A stretch of DNA of 64,000 nucleotides from Methylophaga nitratireducenticrescens (lineage in GTDB: Bacteria; Pseudomonadota; Gammaproteobacteria; Nitrosococcales; Methylophagaceae), in the NCBI RefSeq assembly GCF_000260985.4, contig NC_017857.3, positions 186,001-250,000 on the forward strand, in the 5' to 3' direction. The translations under genes were made by a program, and so were the position numbers. The notes under the pieces were generated by a model. That model was not told the origin of the DNA. It saw only the letters and a program-made list of their open reading frames with translations, and made no database searches. The first letter of the stretch is position 1. Every line of letters begins with the position of its first letter. Shown piece by piece: positions 9,024 through 17,517 of this stretch.

Positions 9024-9520
9024 GATGGATATAACACCATCGCCTTGTAGCAGGCAGCTAAAGCCCTGGCGATATATTTTTCTATTGATGACACCGAAAC
9101 ATTTAATTGTTTAGCGATTTGCTGATAGCTCAGCCCATCAAATTGCCTTAATAAAAAAGCTCTGCGTACTTTTTCCGGAAGTTGCTGCAAGATGCTGTCT
9201 ATTTCCAGCAATGTTTCAATAATGATATGGCGCATTTCTGCCGAAGGCGCTTCCAGCTCGGGTAAATGACTGATCGTTTCCAGATAGGCGGCTTCAATTT
9301 GCCGACGCCGATATAAATCAATCACTAGACCTTTGGCAATCTGTGATAGATAACGGCGTGAATCATCAGCTTGAGGTACGTTGCCAGTAGTCAGAACTCT
9401 TACATAAGTGTCATGCGCCAGATCGGCTGCACTGTGCGCGCAGCCTAACTTGCTGCGTAACCAACCATAAAGCCAGTTGTGGTGGTCTTTGTATAAGCTT
9501 TCAATGGAAGATGTAGTCAT
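9020..9520 (-). CDS. module A: FecI-family ECF sigma factor
   Basis: 166 residues from the ATG at 9520; a TTG 15 bases upstream would add five residues but has no better ribosome-binding site. Sigma-2 region: LYKDHHNWLYGWLRSKLGC and DLAHDTYVRVL. Sigma-4 region: FLLRQFDGLSYQQIAKQL with the helix-turn-helix. It should direct transcription of receptor A when released by FecR. A Fur box lies 26 bases upstream. Confidence 0.93.
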   Translation of the reverse strand: MTTSSIESLYKDHHNWLYGWLRSKLGCAHSAADLAHDTYVRVLTTGNVPQADDSRRYLSQIAKGLVIDLYRRRQIEAAYLETISHLPELEAPSAEMRHIIIETLLEIDSILQQLPEKVRRAFLLRQFDGLSYQQIAKQLNVSVSSIEKYIARALAACYKAMVLYPS

Positions 9521-9545
9521 GATCCGTACAGCCAAACCAGTAAAT

Positions 9546-9586
9546 GAGAATAATATACATTATCGTTTGCTGTACTGCTGAAACAA
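9546..9586 (-). promoter_or_regulatory. module A sigma-gene promoter with Fur box
   Basis: Fur box GAGAATAATATACATTATC at 9546-9564 matches the 19-bp consensus at 15 of 19 positions. On the minus strand TTGTTT (9586-9581) and TAATGT (9562-9557) are 18 bp apart, so the operator covers the -10. The same arrangement precedes modules D and E. Confidence 0.7.
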
Positions 9587-9979
9587 ATTAATTTTGTCGT
9601 TAACAATCGAACTATTGCTTTAGCGAATTTTTCACCATCGACAAAGTTGACCTTTTTGTTCTGTTCTGTGATTTAGATTGAATTCATCTCGATGAGGCTT
9701 CCTCATATCAACCAGCGTTTCCCTTGATTTGGCGTTACTCCTGACCAGGGTATCAACCAGCAATAACCGGAAGTTCATCTTCGTTAAACTGACTGACCTG
9801 ATGTAGCAACTAAAAGGTATAACGATAAAACCTCCATCTTAAGATTCCAGCTAGATTCAACACTATTGCCTTCCAAGACTGGATCCTGAAGGTAATGTCG
9901 ATGGTGATGTTTCGAAACTGTATGGCACTGCAGCACGGATTGAGATTGCAGCATTACGGCTGTAATAGATCCTGTTCCG
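9587..9979. other. gene-free stretch between modules A and B
   Basis: No convincing gene on either strand. A short plus-strand reading near 9891-9969 (EGNVDGDVSKLYGTAARIEI) has protein-like character and could be a decayed 3' end, but I do not recognise a family. Confidence 0.5.
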
Positions 9980-10050
9980 GTAAAGGCTCTGCATAAAAGA
10001 AAGGCCTTTACAGTTAAAATTACTATTTCGTTTCTGCCCGCTTTAGCGGG
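9980..10050 (-). terminator. hairpins after module B
   Basis: CCCGCTTTAGCGGG (10037-10050) is a tight hairpin just after the PepSY gene stop, and GTAAAGGC/GCCTTTAC (9980-9987, 10004-10011) pair further on. Neither has a strong T tract on the minus strand, so termination is only plausible. Confidence 0.35.
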
Positions 10051-10065
10051 TCATCCATATTCAGT

Positions 10066-11187
10066 TCAGTTGATGTTTCGTTTTAGGTTTTGCAGTCGTA
10101 CCTTTCTGAGCCAAAGCGCAACACCGGTAATTGTCAATAACAATGGGATGAACCCGGTAACCATCCAGATAATTCGTCCTGAGATCCCCAGAAACTGACC
10201 TGTGTGTAATGGTAACTGCCACGCAGCATAACTGTCTCCAGACAGATTGTTTTGCGGTTCATCGACATGCAATATCGTTCCATCCAAACCGACAAAAACA
10301 AAGATATTTCCATAAGGTCCGGCAGAACCTTTTTCTCTTAAATAAACCGTATAAAAACCTTTCTCGGAATGATTTCTCAGATAATAGGCTTCTGAATCTG
10401 GACGCACCTCCAATGCTGCTTCAACCGCTTTATTAAATCCATTACCAACCTGGGAAACGGCTTTGCTGGCAAGGTGAAATGTTGGTGTCACAGGAAAGAT
10501 ACTGGTGATAACAGGTCGGATAACCACATCCATATTCCACCATAAACCTGTCCACAGAATGAGCAGAAACAAAACCGAAAATATCAGCCCGAATGATCGA
10601 TGCAAATCAAACAATAATCGGGATGAACCGGCCGTATATTTAATACTAAGTACTTTTTGCCATTTGTTTTTCTTAGGCCAGGCCAGCCAAATACCTATCA
10701 GCGTAACTACCAGCCACAAAACCGTCACAACGCCCAATAAGTATTTGCCGAAAGATCCCAAACCCAGGCTGTAATGCAGCCGATAAAGAAAAGGCATCAA
10801 ATGGCTTCGGGCCAAACTGGTTCGATCAATATCCCGACCGCCAAGAATCTGCCCGGTATACGGATTAATAAATACTTCATCAATTCCCGTTGGCTCCCCG
10901 GCAAGATAAAAAATCACGCTGGATGTATTATCTTTGGCCAGAATAATTCCATGAACTTTAGCCGTTGGATAGGTCTGTAAAACCTGTTCTGACAATGTTT
11001 TCAATAATTGAGGATCATCTCCAACGTCAACCAAATACCAAGCAGGATTAAGCCATTGATCCGCTGCCCGCCAGAATGCAATTGCCGATCCGGTTAGACC
11101 GGCTATCACAATAAACAGCAGAATGAAGACACCAACCCAACGATGCAAAAGCACCCAGAATCGACGCCGAAAAATTATATTACGCAT
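10066..11187 (-). CDS. module B: PepSY-associated TM protein, ferrisiderophore-reductase-like
   Basis: 373 residues with a hydrophobic helix near residues 12-40 (HRWVGVFILLFIVIAGLTGS), PepSY regions in the periplasmic loops, helices near 145-170 and 195-220, and a C-terminal helix near 335-362. This is a full-length PepSY_TM protein. Conserved His residues (HRW, SHLMPFLYRLHYSLGLG, LHTGQFLG) fit haem or metal coordination seen in this family. It begins 12 bases after receptor B, so it probably reduces the complex that receptor imports, by analogy with FoxB. Confidence 0.85.
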   Translation of the reverse strand: MRNIIFRRRFWVLLHRWVGVFILLFIVIAGLTGSAIAFWRAADQWLNPAWYLVDVGDDPQLLKTLSEQVLQTYPTAKVHGIILAKDNTSSVIFYLAGEPTGIDEVFINPYTGQILGGRDIDRTSLARSHLMPFLYRLHYSLGLGSFGKYLLGVVTVLWLVVTLIGIWLAWPKKNKWQKVLSIKYTAGSSRLLFDLHRSFGLIFSVLFLLILWTGLWWNMDVVIRPVITSIFPVTPTFHLASKAVSQVGNGFNKAVEAALEVRPDSEAYYLRNHSEKGFYTVYLREKGSAGPYGNIFVFVGLDGTILHVDEPQNNLSGDSYAAWQLPLHTGQFLGISGRIIWMVTGFIPLLLTITGVALWLRKVRLQNLKRNIN

Positions 11188-11199
11188 TTTTTGGTTCGA

Positions 11200-13617
11200 T
11201 TACATCTCGGCACGGATGGCAATACCAAAGGTTCTTGGAGCGCCTACATCCAGAGAGTCATCGCCCTGGTTGTTGGTGATGTATTCCCGGTCAAATACGT
11301 TTCTGACATAGCCGCTAAGGCTGACTTTGCCGCTCAGCTTATACTCGGCATTCAAATTCACCAGGGTGATGCCGGAGTTTTTGCGTTCAACCGCTTCACT
11401 CTGACCATCGTCATCAAAGTCGTCGATATCCAGCGTAAAACTGTTGGTTTGCGAGACAATGTCGCCAGCGACTCTCAGACCATTGTTAAAGGTATAGGCA
11501 GCACCGAGCGTAGCTTTGAGTCGCGGTGCAAACTCGAATCGCTTACCGCTCAGATCAACACCGTCAACCACGAACTTGCGGAATTCGCTGTCAACATAGG
11601 ATGTGCCGAAGAACAGTTCCAGTTTGGGCGTAACGTGATAATCTGCCGAGAACTCCAGGCCCTGCATGCGAGATTTGGCTGCATTAACAACTTCAGCAAT
11701 GTCATCACCATTGCGGTCGACTTCAACTTGCTGATCATCCCAATCGGTATGGAAAAGATTAAGGCTGGTATGCAATGCTTTGTCCAACCAGGCACCACGC
11801 CAGGACAGTTCATAGGTGCTGGTGTATTCAGGGTCATAGGGCAGATGTTCGGTGGAAGTACTCAGATCTACACCGCCACCGCGGTAACCGCGCTTCCACT
11901 CCAGCCCGATCAGATGATCGTCGTAAAGTTCGTGACTGATGCCGACCTTCGGCAACAATTCGTTGAAGTTTTTTTCTAAATCAGCGCTGGACACAGTAGC
12001 AAAACCCAGAGGATCGCTATAATTGAACTTAGTGCGGTTTTTCTCTCTGTCGTAGCGTAAACCGCCATGTAATCGCCAACGATCGATGAACTCCCAGTTC
12101 GCTTCGCCAAAAACAGCCATGTTTTTGATGCGCACATCGCCATCAACTATCAAAGCAGGATCATTGATTCCGACCAGTTTCAGGTTAATCTGATCAATTA
12201 TTTCATTGTTATGAGTACCGTAATAAAACCCGAAAAACCCGGTCAGTCTGTCACTTTCATAGTTCAGTCGTAGTTCCTGATTGAGCAAGCGCTGCTCGTG
12301 TTTACGCACGGCCTCTCGCTCACGATCCACGCCCGAGTCAAAGTCAAGCAACGCCTGGTATTTGGCCCAGGTGCCGCTGGAAATACTGGTCAGTGTCCAG
12401 TTATCCGATAGGTAATAATCCAGCTTGGCAACAGCCGCATTCTGATCCAGCTCTTGTTTTTCCTTGGTATTCAAGAGATGACTGAAATAAAAAGGCTTAC
12501 CATTCTCGGCGCTAACCGTATGCGCGCCACGCTTATTTTCGTTGCGCGTGAGTGTCAATAATAGATCCAGCTTATCATTTGGCTGGATAAGCAGCTTGCC
12601 GCGGGTCGCGACAGTACGACTGGCATTGCCGTCAGTATCTAGGGTTTCATTGCGAAGGTAGCCATCATCTTCCTGATAATCAAACGCCAACCGGCCAGCA
12701 ACCACATCTTCGATCAGCGCTCCGCCCGCCACGAAAGAAGCGCCCTGTTCACCGTATTTGCCAATATTGGTCTGCGCTGCGAATTCGGGCTGAAAGCTCG
12801 GAGCTTTCGTTTTCATCACTAGCGCCCCGGCAAGCGAGTTGCGCCCCTGCGTCGTGGATTGCGATCCACGGAAAACTTCGACCTGCTCCACATCCCACAG
12901 GCGCAGCGGATTCAAGGTCACCAGCCTGTGGGTCTGGGCAGCACCATCCACAAATACGGTCACGGCACCATTCATTGTACCCGCACCCTGAGAGTCAAAT
13001 CCGGAAACCGGCACTCCTCGAATTCCCCAGTTTTCATTGCCAGATTGGGTATAAAGGCCGGGGGTTCTGGCCATAATATTTTGCAAGTCCTGATCCGCAT
13101 GCTGCCGAATATCTTCCTGACCATATACCGCGACACTGGATAAAGTGTCCTGCAGCCGGCGATTGATTTTTTCTCCCGAGACAATAACGGTGGGTAAGGC
13201 AACTTGATGATTCGTTTCAGCAGGTACCGTTTTATAAAGCGTAAAACTGCCATCTGCTTTCTGTGAAATGGTCAGCCCACTGCCTGCCAGCAACCTATCC
13301 AACACCTGCTGTTGTGAATATTCTCCGGAAATATTTGGGCTGGTTAGTCCGTCAGTAAGAACTGAATCAAATGACAGTGGGATACCAGCACTAACGGCGA
13401 AACTGGATAAGCTGCGGCCCAAAGGCCCAGCTGGAATATGGTAGGTTTTAATTTCCGTGGTATTGAGGGAGGCGTTTTCGGCAAAGCTATTGTTGCTAAT
13501 GGCTATGCCCGTTGTCAGAGCTATGCCAAGCAAAGCACAACGAATAGATAAATTGAGTCGACTGGCTTTTAAGGTTTTGGGCCTTGTTTGAAGGTAAGTT
13601 GATTTTGCAGGGGACAT
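11200..13617 (-). CDS. module B: STN-containing TonB-dependent receptor
   Basis: 805 residues: signal peptide, STN domain (about 55-110), TonB-box-like LPTVIVSG, plug with VEVFRGSQSTTQGRNSLAGA, and a barrel. The plug differs from the FoxA-like receptors of A, C and D, so a different ligand is likely. The last residue is Met (FGIAIRAEM) rather than the aromatic residue usual for BAM recognition; the frame shows no sign of disruption, so this may be natural. It lies downstream of its own fecR and fecI genes and 12 bases before a PepSY gene. Confidence 0.9.
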   Translation of the reverse strand: MSPAKSTYLQTRPKTLKASRLNLSIRCALLGIALTTGIAISNNSFAENASLNTTEIKTYHIPAGPLGRSLSSFAVSAGIPLSFDSVLTDGLTSPNISGEYSQQQVLDRLLAGSGLTISQKADGSFTLYKTVPAETNHQVALPTVIVSGEKINRRLQDTLSSVAVYGQEDIRQHADQDLQNIMARTPGLYTQSGNENWGIRGVPVSGFDSQGAGTMNGAVTVFVDGAAQTHRLVTLNPLRLWDVEQVEVFRGSQSTTQGRNSLAGALVMKTKAPSFQPEFAAQTNIGKYGEQGASFVAGGALIEDVVAGRLAFDYQEDDGYLRNETLDTDGNASRTVATRGKLLIQPNDKLDLLLTLTRNENKRGAHTVSAENGKPFYFSHLLNTKEKQELDQNAAVAKLDYYLSDNWTLTSISSGTWAKYQALLDFDSGVDREREAVRKHEQRLLNQELRLNYESDRLTGFFGFYYGTHNNEIIDQINLKLVGINDPALIVDGDVRIKNMAVFGEANWEFIDRWRLHGGLRYDREKNRTKFNYSDPLGFATVSSADLEKNFNELLPKVGISHELYDDHLIGLEWKRGYRGGGVDLSTSTEHLPYDPEYTSTYELSWRGAWLDKALHTSLNLFHTDWDDQQVEVDRNGDDIAEVVNAAKSRMQGLEFSADYHVTPKLELFFGTSYVDSEFRKFVVDGVDLSGKRFEFAPRLKATLGAAYTFNNGLRVAGDIVSQTNSFTLDIDDFDDDGQSEAVERKNSGITLVNLNAEYKLSGKVSLSGYVRNVFDREYITNNQGDDSLDVGAPRTFGIAIRAEM

Positions 13618-13719
13618 TCAGCTGATCCTTGGAATAAGTCAAAAATGTGTTCTCATCCTCCTTGCCAGCTGAAAGCAAAAAAAGTATCAGTCTGTTCACA
13701 TTTTTATTTATTGCTGATT

Positions 13720-14688
13720 TCAAACGGGCAACAGATTGATCCAGTAACCCTGCATAAGTGATGTCAGTTGAATAGGGTAAGTCGAGACCAGCATTCGTAA
13801 TGCCATATCGGTATCAGAGACTGGAAACGATCCAGAGACAGGCAAATCTGCAATTTTAGGATCGCATCTGACAACGCCACTTCTATAACGGGCCAGCTCG
13901 CTCACAAATTCCCCTAAAGGCATTTTATCAGCCATTAACATGCCCTGAGTCCAAGCGATTGCTGTGTGATCCAGAGCGTCTGATGATTCAATGCCATATC
14001 GGTTAAAGCGGAGCTGCTGCCCCGCATTGACTATAATCTGCTGTGAAATATCGGCATCCTTGGGGGTGACTTTCACAGCACCTTCCAAAACGGCAAGCTG
14101 AGTTGAATTTGCTTGCTGATACACCGTAAATTTTGTGCCCAATGCTTCGAGTTGTCCTTGTCTGGTGCCGACCATAAATGGGCGTGAGGTGTGTGCATTA
14201 TCGGGAGCAGTCTGTATCAAAATTTCGCCAGATCGCAGCCAGACAAAACGTTTCTCGCTATCAAACTTCACATCAATTGATGTCGCGGTATTCAAGGTCA
14301 TCTGCGTGCCATCAGCCAATTGCAGCTCTCTTCTCTCGCCGCTGGCAGTGTGATAATCAGCCGTCCAACCCAGTGTTTCCAGTGTCCGCCAGCTTCCCCA
14401 ACTGACTGGAGCTATTGCCAACAAAACGGCCAATTTATTAAGAATAGCGCGTCGATTGAGGTTTTCAGGTCTATCCAGTGCAGGGATTGACAATGACGGT
14501 GGCAGCGAACCAAGTTTACTAATCAGTAATTCGGCCTTGGCCCAGGCACGGGCATGATCCGGATGCTGTTGCTGCCAGCGAAGGCAGGCTGCACGATCCG
14601 ATTCGGTTGCATCGGAGGCACTTAACCGCATCAACCAGTCAGCCGCCTGGTCAAGTATGTGTGGATCAATTGTGCTGGTTTTTGACAT
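13720..14688 (-). CDS. module B: FecR-like anti-sigma factor/regulator
   Basis: 322 residues with the DUF4880 N-terminus (LDQAADWLMRLSASDATESD), a hydrophobic segment near 88-105, a FecR domain containing LQLADGTQMTLNTATSI and ALGTKFTV, and a C-terminal receptor-contact region LPVSGSFPVSDTDMALRML. It starts nine bases after the sigma gene stop. It should transmit occupancy of receptor B to the sigma factor. Confidence 0.93.
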   Translation of the reverse strand: MSKTSTIDPHILDQAADWLMRLSASDATESDRAACLRWQQQHPDHARAWAKAELLISKLGSLPPSLSIPALDRPENLNRRAILNKLAVLLAIAPVSWGSWRTLETLGWTADYHTASGERRELQLADGTQMTLNTATSIDVKFDSEKRFVWLRSGEILIQTAPDNAHTSRPFMVGTRQGQLEALGTKFTVYQQANSTQLAVLEGAVKVTPKDADISQQIIVNAGQQLRFNRYGIESSDALDHTAIAWTQGMLMADKMPLGEFVSELARYRSGVVRCDPKIADLPVSGSFPVSDTDMALRMLVSTYPIQLTSLMQGYWINLLPV

Positions 14689-14697
14689 GCTGACGCG

Positions 14698-15198
14698 TTA
14701 TTCCATCGCCAATAGACAATGCCGGAATGCCTGCTTCATATAGCGTTTCACCGTGATCAACGACACACCAATCTGCTCGGCAATAGTTTCGTATTTAAGT
14801 CCTTCAATCTGCGAGAGCAAAAATGCACGTTTCACCAATGGTGGTAATGCATCCAACATTTGATCGACTTCATTCAGTGCTTCGAGGATAAGGTAACGTT
14901 GTTCTTCTGAAGGGATTTCCTGCGATGGCAACAAAGCCAAGGCATCAAGATAAGCACGCTCCAATGCCTGACGTTGATACCAGTTCACCAGCAGACCTTT
15001 GGCTATCGTAGTCAGATAGGCCCGTGGTTCATTAATTTGGGTTTGTTTGCGAGCCGCTAAAATTCGCGTAAAGGTATCTTGGGCTAAATCATCAGCTTGA
15101 TGACTACAGCCCAATTTGGATCTCAACCACCCCTGCAGCCAGCTGTGATGCTCAATATACATTGACTGAACTTGCTGTTTGGTCTGGTCGATCGACAT
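14698..15198 (-). CDS. module B: FecI-family ECF sigma factor
   Basis: 166 residues from the ATG at 15198 (MSIDQTKQQ). A longer reading from 15330 is open but would put the promoter inside the gene and add a non-homologous hydrophobic tail, so it is rejected. Sigma-2: MYIEHHSWLQGWLRSKLGC, DLAQDTFTRIL; sigma-4: FLLSQIEGLKYETIAEQIG. It forms an operon with fecR B. Confidence 0.9.
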   Translation of the reverse strand: MSIDQTKQQVQSMYIEHHSWLQGWLRSKLGCSHQADDLAQDTFTRILAARKQTQINEPRAYLTTIAKGLLVNWYQRQALERAYLDALALLPSQEIPSEEQRYLILEALNEVDQMLDALPPLVKRAFLLSQIEGLKYETIAEQIGVSLITVKRYMKQAFRHCLLAME

Positions 15199-15237
15199 GA
15201 AGCGCCTATAACCCGTGGCAAACTCGCCACAATCGCT

Positions 15238-15283
15238 AATAAGAATTGTTCTCAAGTATATTGCTGTCTGCCAACACATGCAA
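15238..15283 (-). promoter_or_regulatory. module B sigma-gene promoter and operator
   Basis: On the minus strand TTGCAT (15283-15278), 17 bp, TATACT (15260-15255) form a good sigma70 promoter. The operator-like TGAGAACAATTCTTATT follows at 15254-15238. About 80 bp here align closely with the region before the module C sigma gene. Confidence 0.75.
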
Positions 15284-15489
15284 ATAAAGGCAAAGATCAT
15301 GTTATTAAACCCATGGTCAATCTTCTGCAATACAGATTAATTATTAGTATCTGCTCGCTCACTATTATCAAACTTTATATCGTTTGATTATTTTTCACTA
15401 AAAACCCTAAATGTAATCATTTTTCATAGACAATAATTATTTTTCATGCAACGATACAAAACGACTTTTTCTAATCAAGATTCATAATT

Positions 15490-17034
15490 ATGGCTCAATA
15501 TAATCAATATTCAGGTCATCAAACCCTTTTTCACGATTTTCCTGTATTGGAAAAAGGGGAGACCTATGCGGGTTATGCCGCATTAATTGACGGCCATAAA
15601 CTGACTGTGCCTGCACCGGATAGCCTTAGCGCCATAAGCACAAAACATCGAAAAGTCGAGCGCAGCCATTGGCAGCTTTACACGCCTCGTCATAAACCCG
15701 ACGACACGCTGCAAGGCCATCTCACGTTTGCGTTGAAGTATGAAGGTATTGATCTCGCCGTTCTTAAAGCGCTGTTTAACGGAATTGAGCCGCAAGAAAT
15801 CGTCGACTTTGTCAAAGCTGAACCAACAGGTGCCTATAGTCGCCGCATCTGGTTTTTGTATGAATGGCTGACCGACACACAACTTGATTTGGATGATGCT
15901 ACTCAGGGTAACTTTGTTCCCTTGCTTAATGACAAGCATCAATATGCAGCCACACCACATAATTCCAAACGTCACCGTGTTCGTAATAATTTGCCGGGCA
16001 CTCGTGAGTTCTGCCCGTTGATTCGGCGTACTGAAAAACTGGATCAGTTTATCGCCATGAATCTGTCACAGACAGCAGTGGATCACATCGGAAAAACACA
16101 TGCGGATTTACAAAGCCGGGCGGCAGCATTTCTCTTACTAAAAGACTCCAAGGCATCCTATACGATAGAAGGCGAGAAGCCGGCGCATAATCGTATTGAA
16201 CGTTGGGGCAGAATCATTGGCGAAGCCGGACAACGGATGTTGAGCGTTGAAGAACTGGAGTATCTTCAATCTATTGTGATTGCGGATAACCGATTCATTA
16301 GACTCGGATGCCGAATTGAAGGCGGTTTCGTTGGCGATCATGACCGCACCACCGGTATGCCAATGCCAGTGCATATCTCAGCTCGCTCAGAGGATTTGCA
16401 AAGCTTACTTTCCGGGTTATTAGAAACCTATCAGCGTTTAACTAACAGTGATTATGATGCGGTTCTTATCGCTACGATTATTGCATTCGGTTTTGTATTT
16501 ATTCATCCCTTTGAAGATGGCAATGGTCGGCTTCATCGCTATCTGTTTCATCACATGTTGGCTGAAAAAAGCTTTGCACCGAAGGGGCTGGTGTTTCCGG
16601 TGTCTGCCGTTATTTTGGATCGTATCGACGATTACCGACTTACATTGGAGCATTACTCCAAGCACCGATTAGATCTGATCGAATGGCGCCCAACAGACAA
16701 AGGTAATGTCGAAGTTCTCAATGACACAATCGACTTATATCGTTATTTCGATGCAACTAAGCAGGCAGAATTTTTGTTTGAATGTGTTGAAGAAACGGTC
16801 AATAAAACCTTGCCTGAAGAGGTGGACTATCTGACAAAATATGAGCTTTTAAACAGTTTCATTAAAATCTATATCGATATGCCAGATAAGTTGGTTGATT
16901 TGTTAATCCGGTTTCTAAATCAGCATCAAGGACAACTATCAAACCGGGCCCGCAGCAAAGAATTCTCAGCACTGACGGATAATGAGGTTCAGGCTATCGA
17001 AAATAAATATAACGAAATATTTCATGTCGGATGA
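15490..17034 (+). CDS. Fic-family protein, likely AMP transferase, class II
   Basis: 514 residues. The active-site motif HPFEDGNGR (339-347) is complete, with catalytic His339. A canonical inhibitory-helix motif S-x-x-x-E-G (SYTIEG, 223-228) lies N-terminal to the Fic core, which defines class II Fic proteins that are auto-inhibited by the Glu. The N-terminal half has no domain I recognise; the C-terminus is helical. Such proteins usually transfer AMP to target proteins; the target is unknown. It stands alone between module B and a toxin-antitoxin remnant, is on the opposite strand from the iron modules, and is probably an accessory insertion. Its subgroup differs from the Fic pseudogene at 3730-4441. 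Confidence 0.9.
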   Translation: MAQYNQYSGHQTLFHDFPVLEKGETYAGYAALIDGHKLTVPAPDSLSAISTKHRKVERSHWQLYTPRHKPDDTLQGHLTFALKYEGIDLAVLKALFNGIEPQEIVDFVKAEPTGAYSRRIWFLYEWLTDTQLDLDDATQGNFVPLLNDKHQYAATPHNSKRHRVRNNLPGTREFCPLIRRTEKLDQFIAMNLSQTAVDHIGKTHADLQSRAAAFLLLKDSKASYTIEGEKPAHNRIERWGRIIGEAGQRMLSVEELEYLQSIVIADNRFIRLGCRIEGGFVGDHDRTTGMPMPVHISARSEDLQSLLSGLLETYQRLTNSDYDAVLIATIIAFGFVFIHPFEDGNGRLHRYLFHHMLAEKSFAPKGLVFPVSAVILDRIDDYRLTLEHYSKHRLDLIEWRPTDKGNVEVLNDTIDLYRYFDATKQAEFLFECVEETVNKTLPEEVDYLTKYELLNSFIKIYIDMPDKLVDLLIRFLNQHQGQLSNRARSKEFSALTDNEVQAIENKYNEIFHVG

Positions 17035-17047
17035 AATTGGATTTTAG

Positions 17048-17282
17048 AGTCGAAATCTGACCAAGTTGCACCCATCCAATAATCGGAACAGCAAGCTGAA
17101 TGGCCAACATGCCATCAAAGTGTCCGGTAACTGGCAATCGGGTCATTAACGGCAGCGCCTCTGTCACACCCGAAATGGCATTGGCTTTGGAACAGGTCGG
17201 GGCTGGCAGTGCTGAGTTCTGGCTAACCATGCAAGCCAATTATGATTTGTTTCAGCTTCGTCACAGCCGAGGTGCGGCTTAG
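17048..17282 (+). pseudogene. higBA toxin-antitoxin remnant
   Basis: One frame (17048-17143) reads LHPSNNRNSKLNGQHAIKVS, like the C-terminal half of HigB/RelE toxins, then stops. Another frame (about 17148-17282) reads VTPEMALALEQVGAGSAEFW followed by LTMQANYDL, the C-terminal signature of HigA antitoxins. The end of the toxin and the DNA-binding half of the antitoxin are gone, so a deletion has joined the two. Neither piece is likely to function. Confidence 0.6.
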
Positions 17283-17473
17283 AATAAAACACATAGAGGA
17301 ATAAGTTATCGTAATGGCCACCCTTTGAATGCTTCGTTACTTAAATGTTGGGTTTCACTGACTTTAACCACAAGCTACACGCTTGAAAATAAATGTTGAA
17401 CTCTTCTGACATGGATATCTGACGTACAGGGCTGTGTTTCAATTCATAAAATAGTGACAGAGTAGGTAAATAA

Positions 17474-17501
17474 AAAGCCCCTGTAAAAACACAGGGGCTT
17501 T
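17474..17501 (-). terminator. intrinsic terminator after receptor C
   Basis: Arms AAAGCCCCTGT (17474-17484) and ACAGGGGCTTT (17491-17501) form an 11-bp hairpin, followed on the minus strand by a T-rich tail. It ends the module C transcript. The rest of 17283-17473 shows nothing recognisable. Confidence 0.9.
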
Positions 17502-17517
17502 CAAAATAGACTATTGA

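Noticed and set aside
9891-9969. Possible decayed gene end between modules A and B
   Set aside because: Protein-like for about 26 residues but no family recognised; kept only as a note.
11143-11979. 278-codon plus-strand frame
   Set aside because: It runs antisense through the conserved barrel of receptor B and has no recognisable domain.
15199-15330. N-terminal extension of sigma B
   Set aside because: It would cover the promoter and adds a hydrophobic tail absent from the paralogues.
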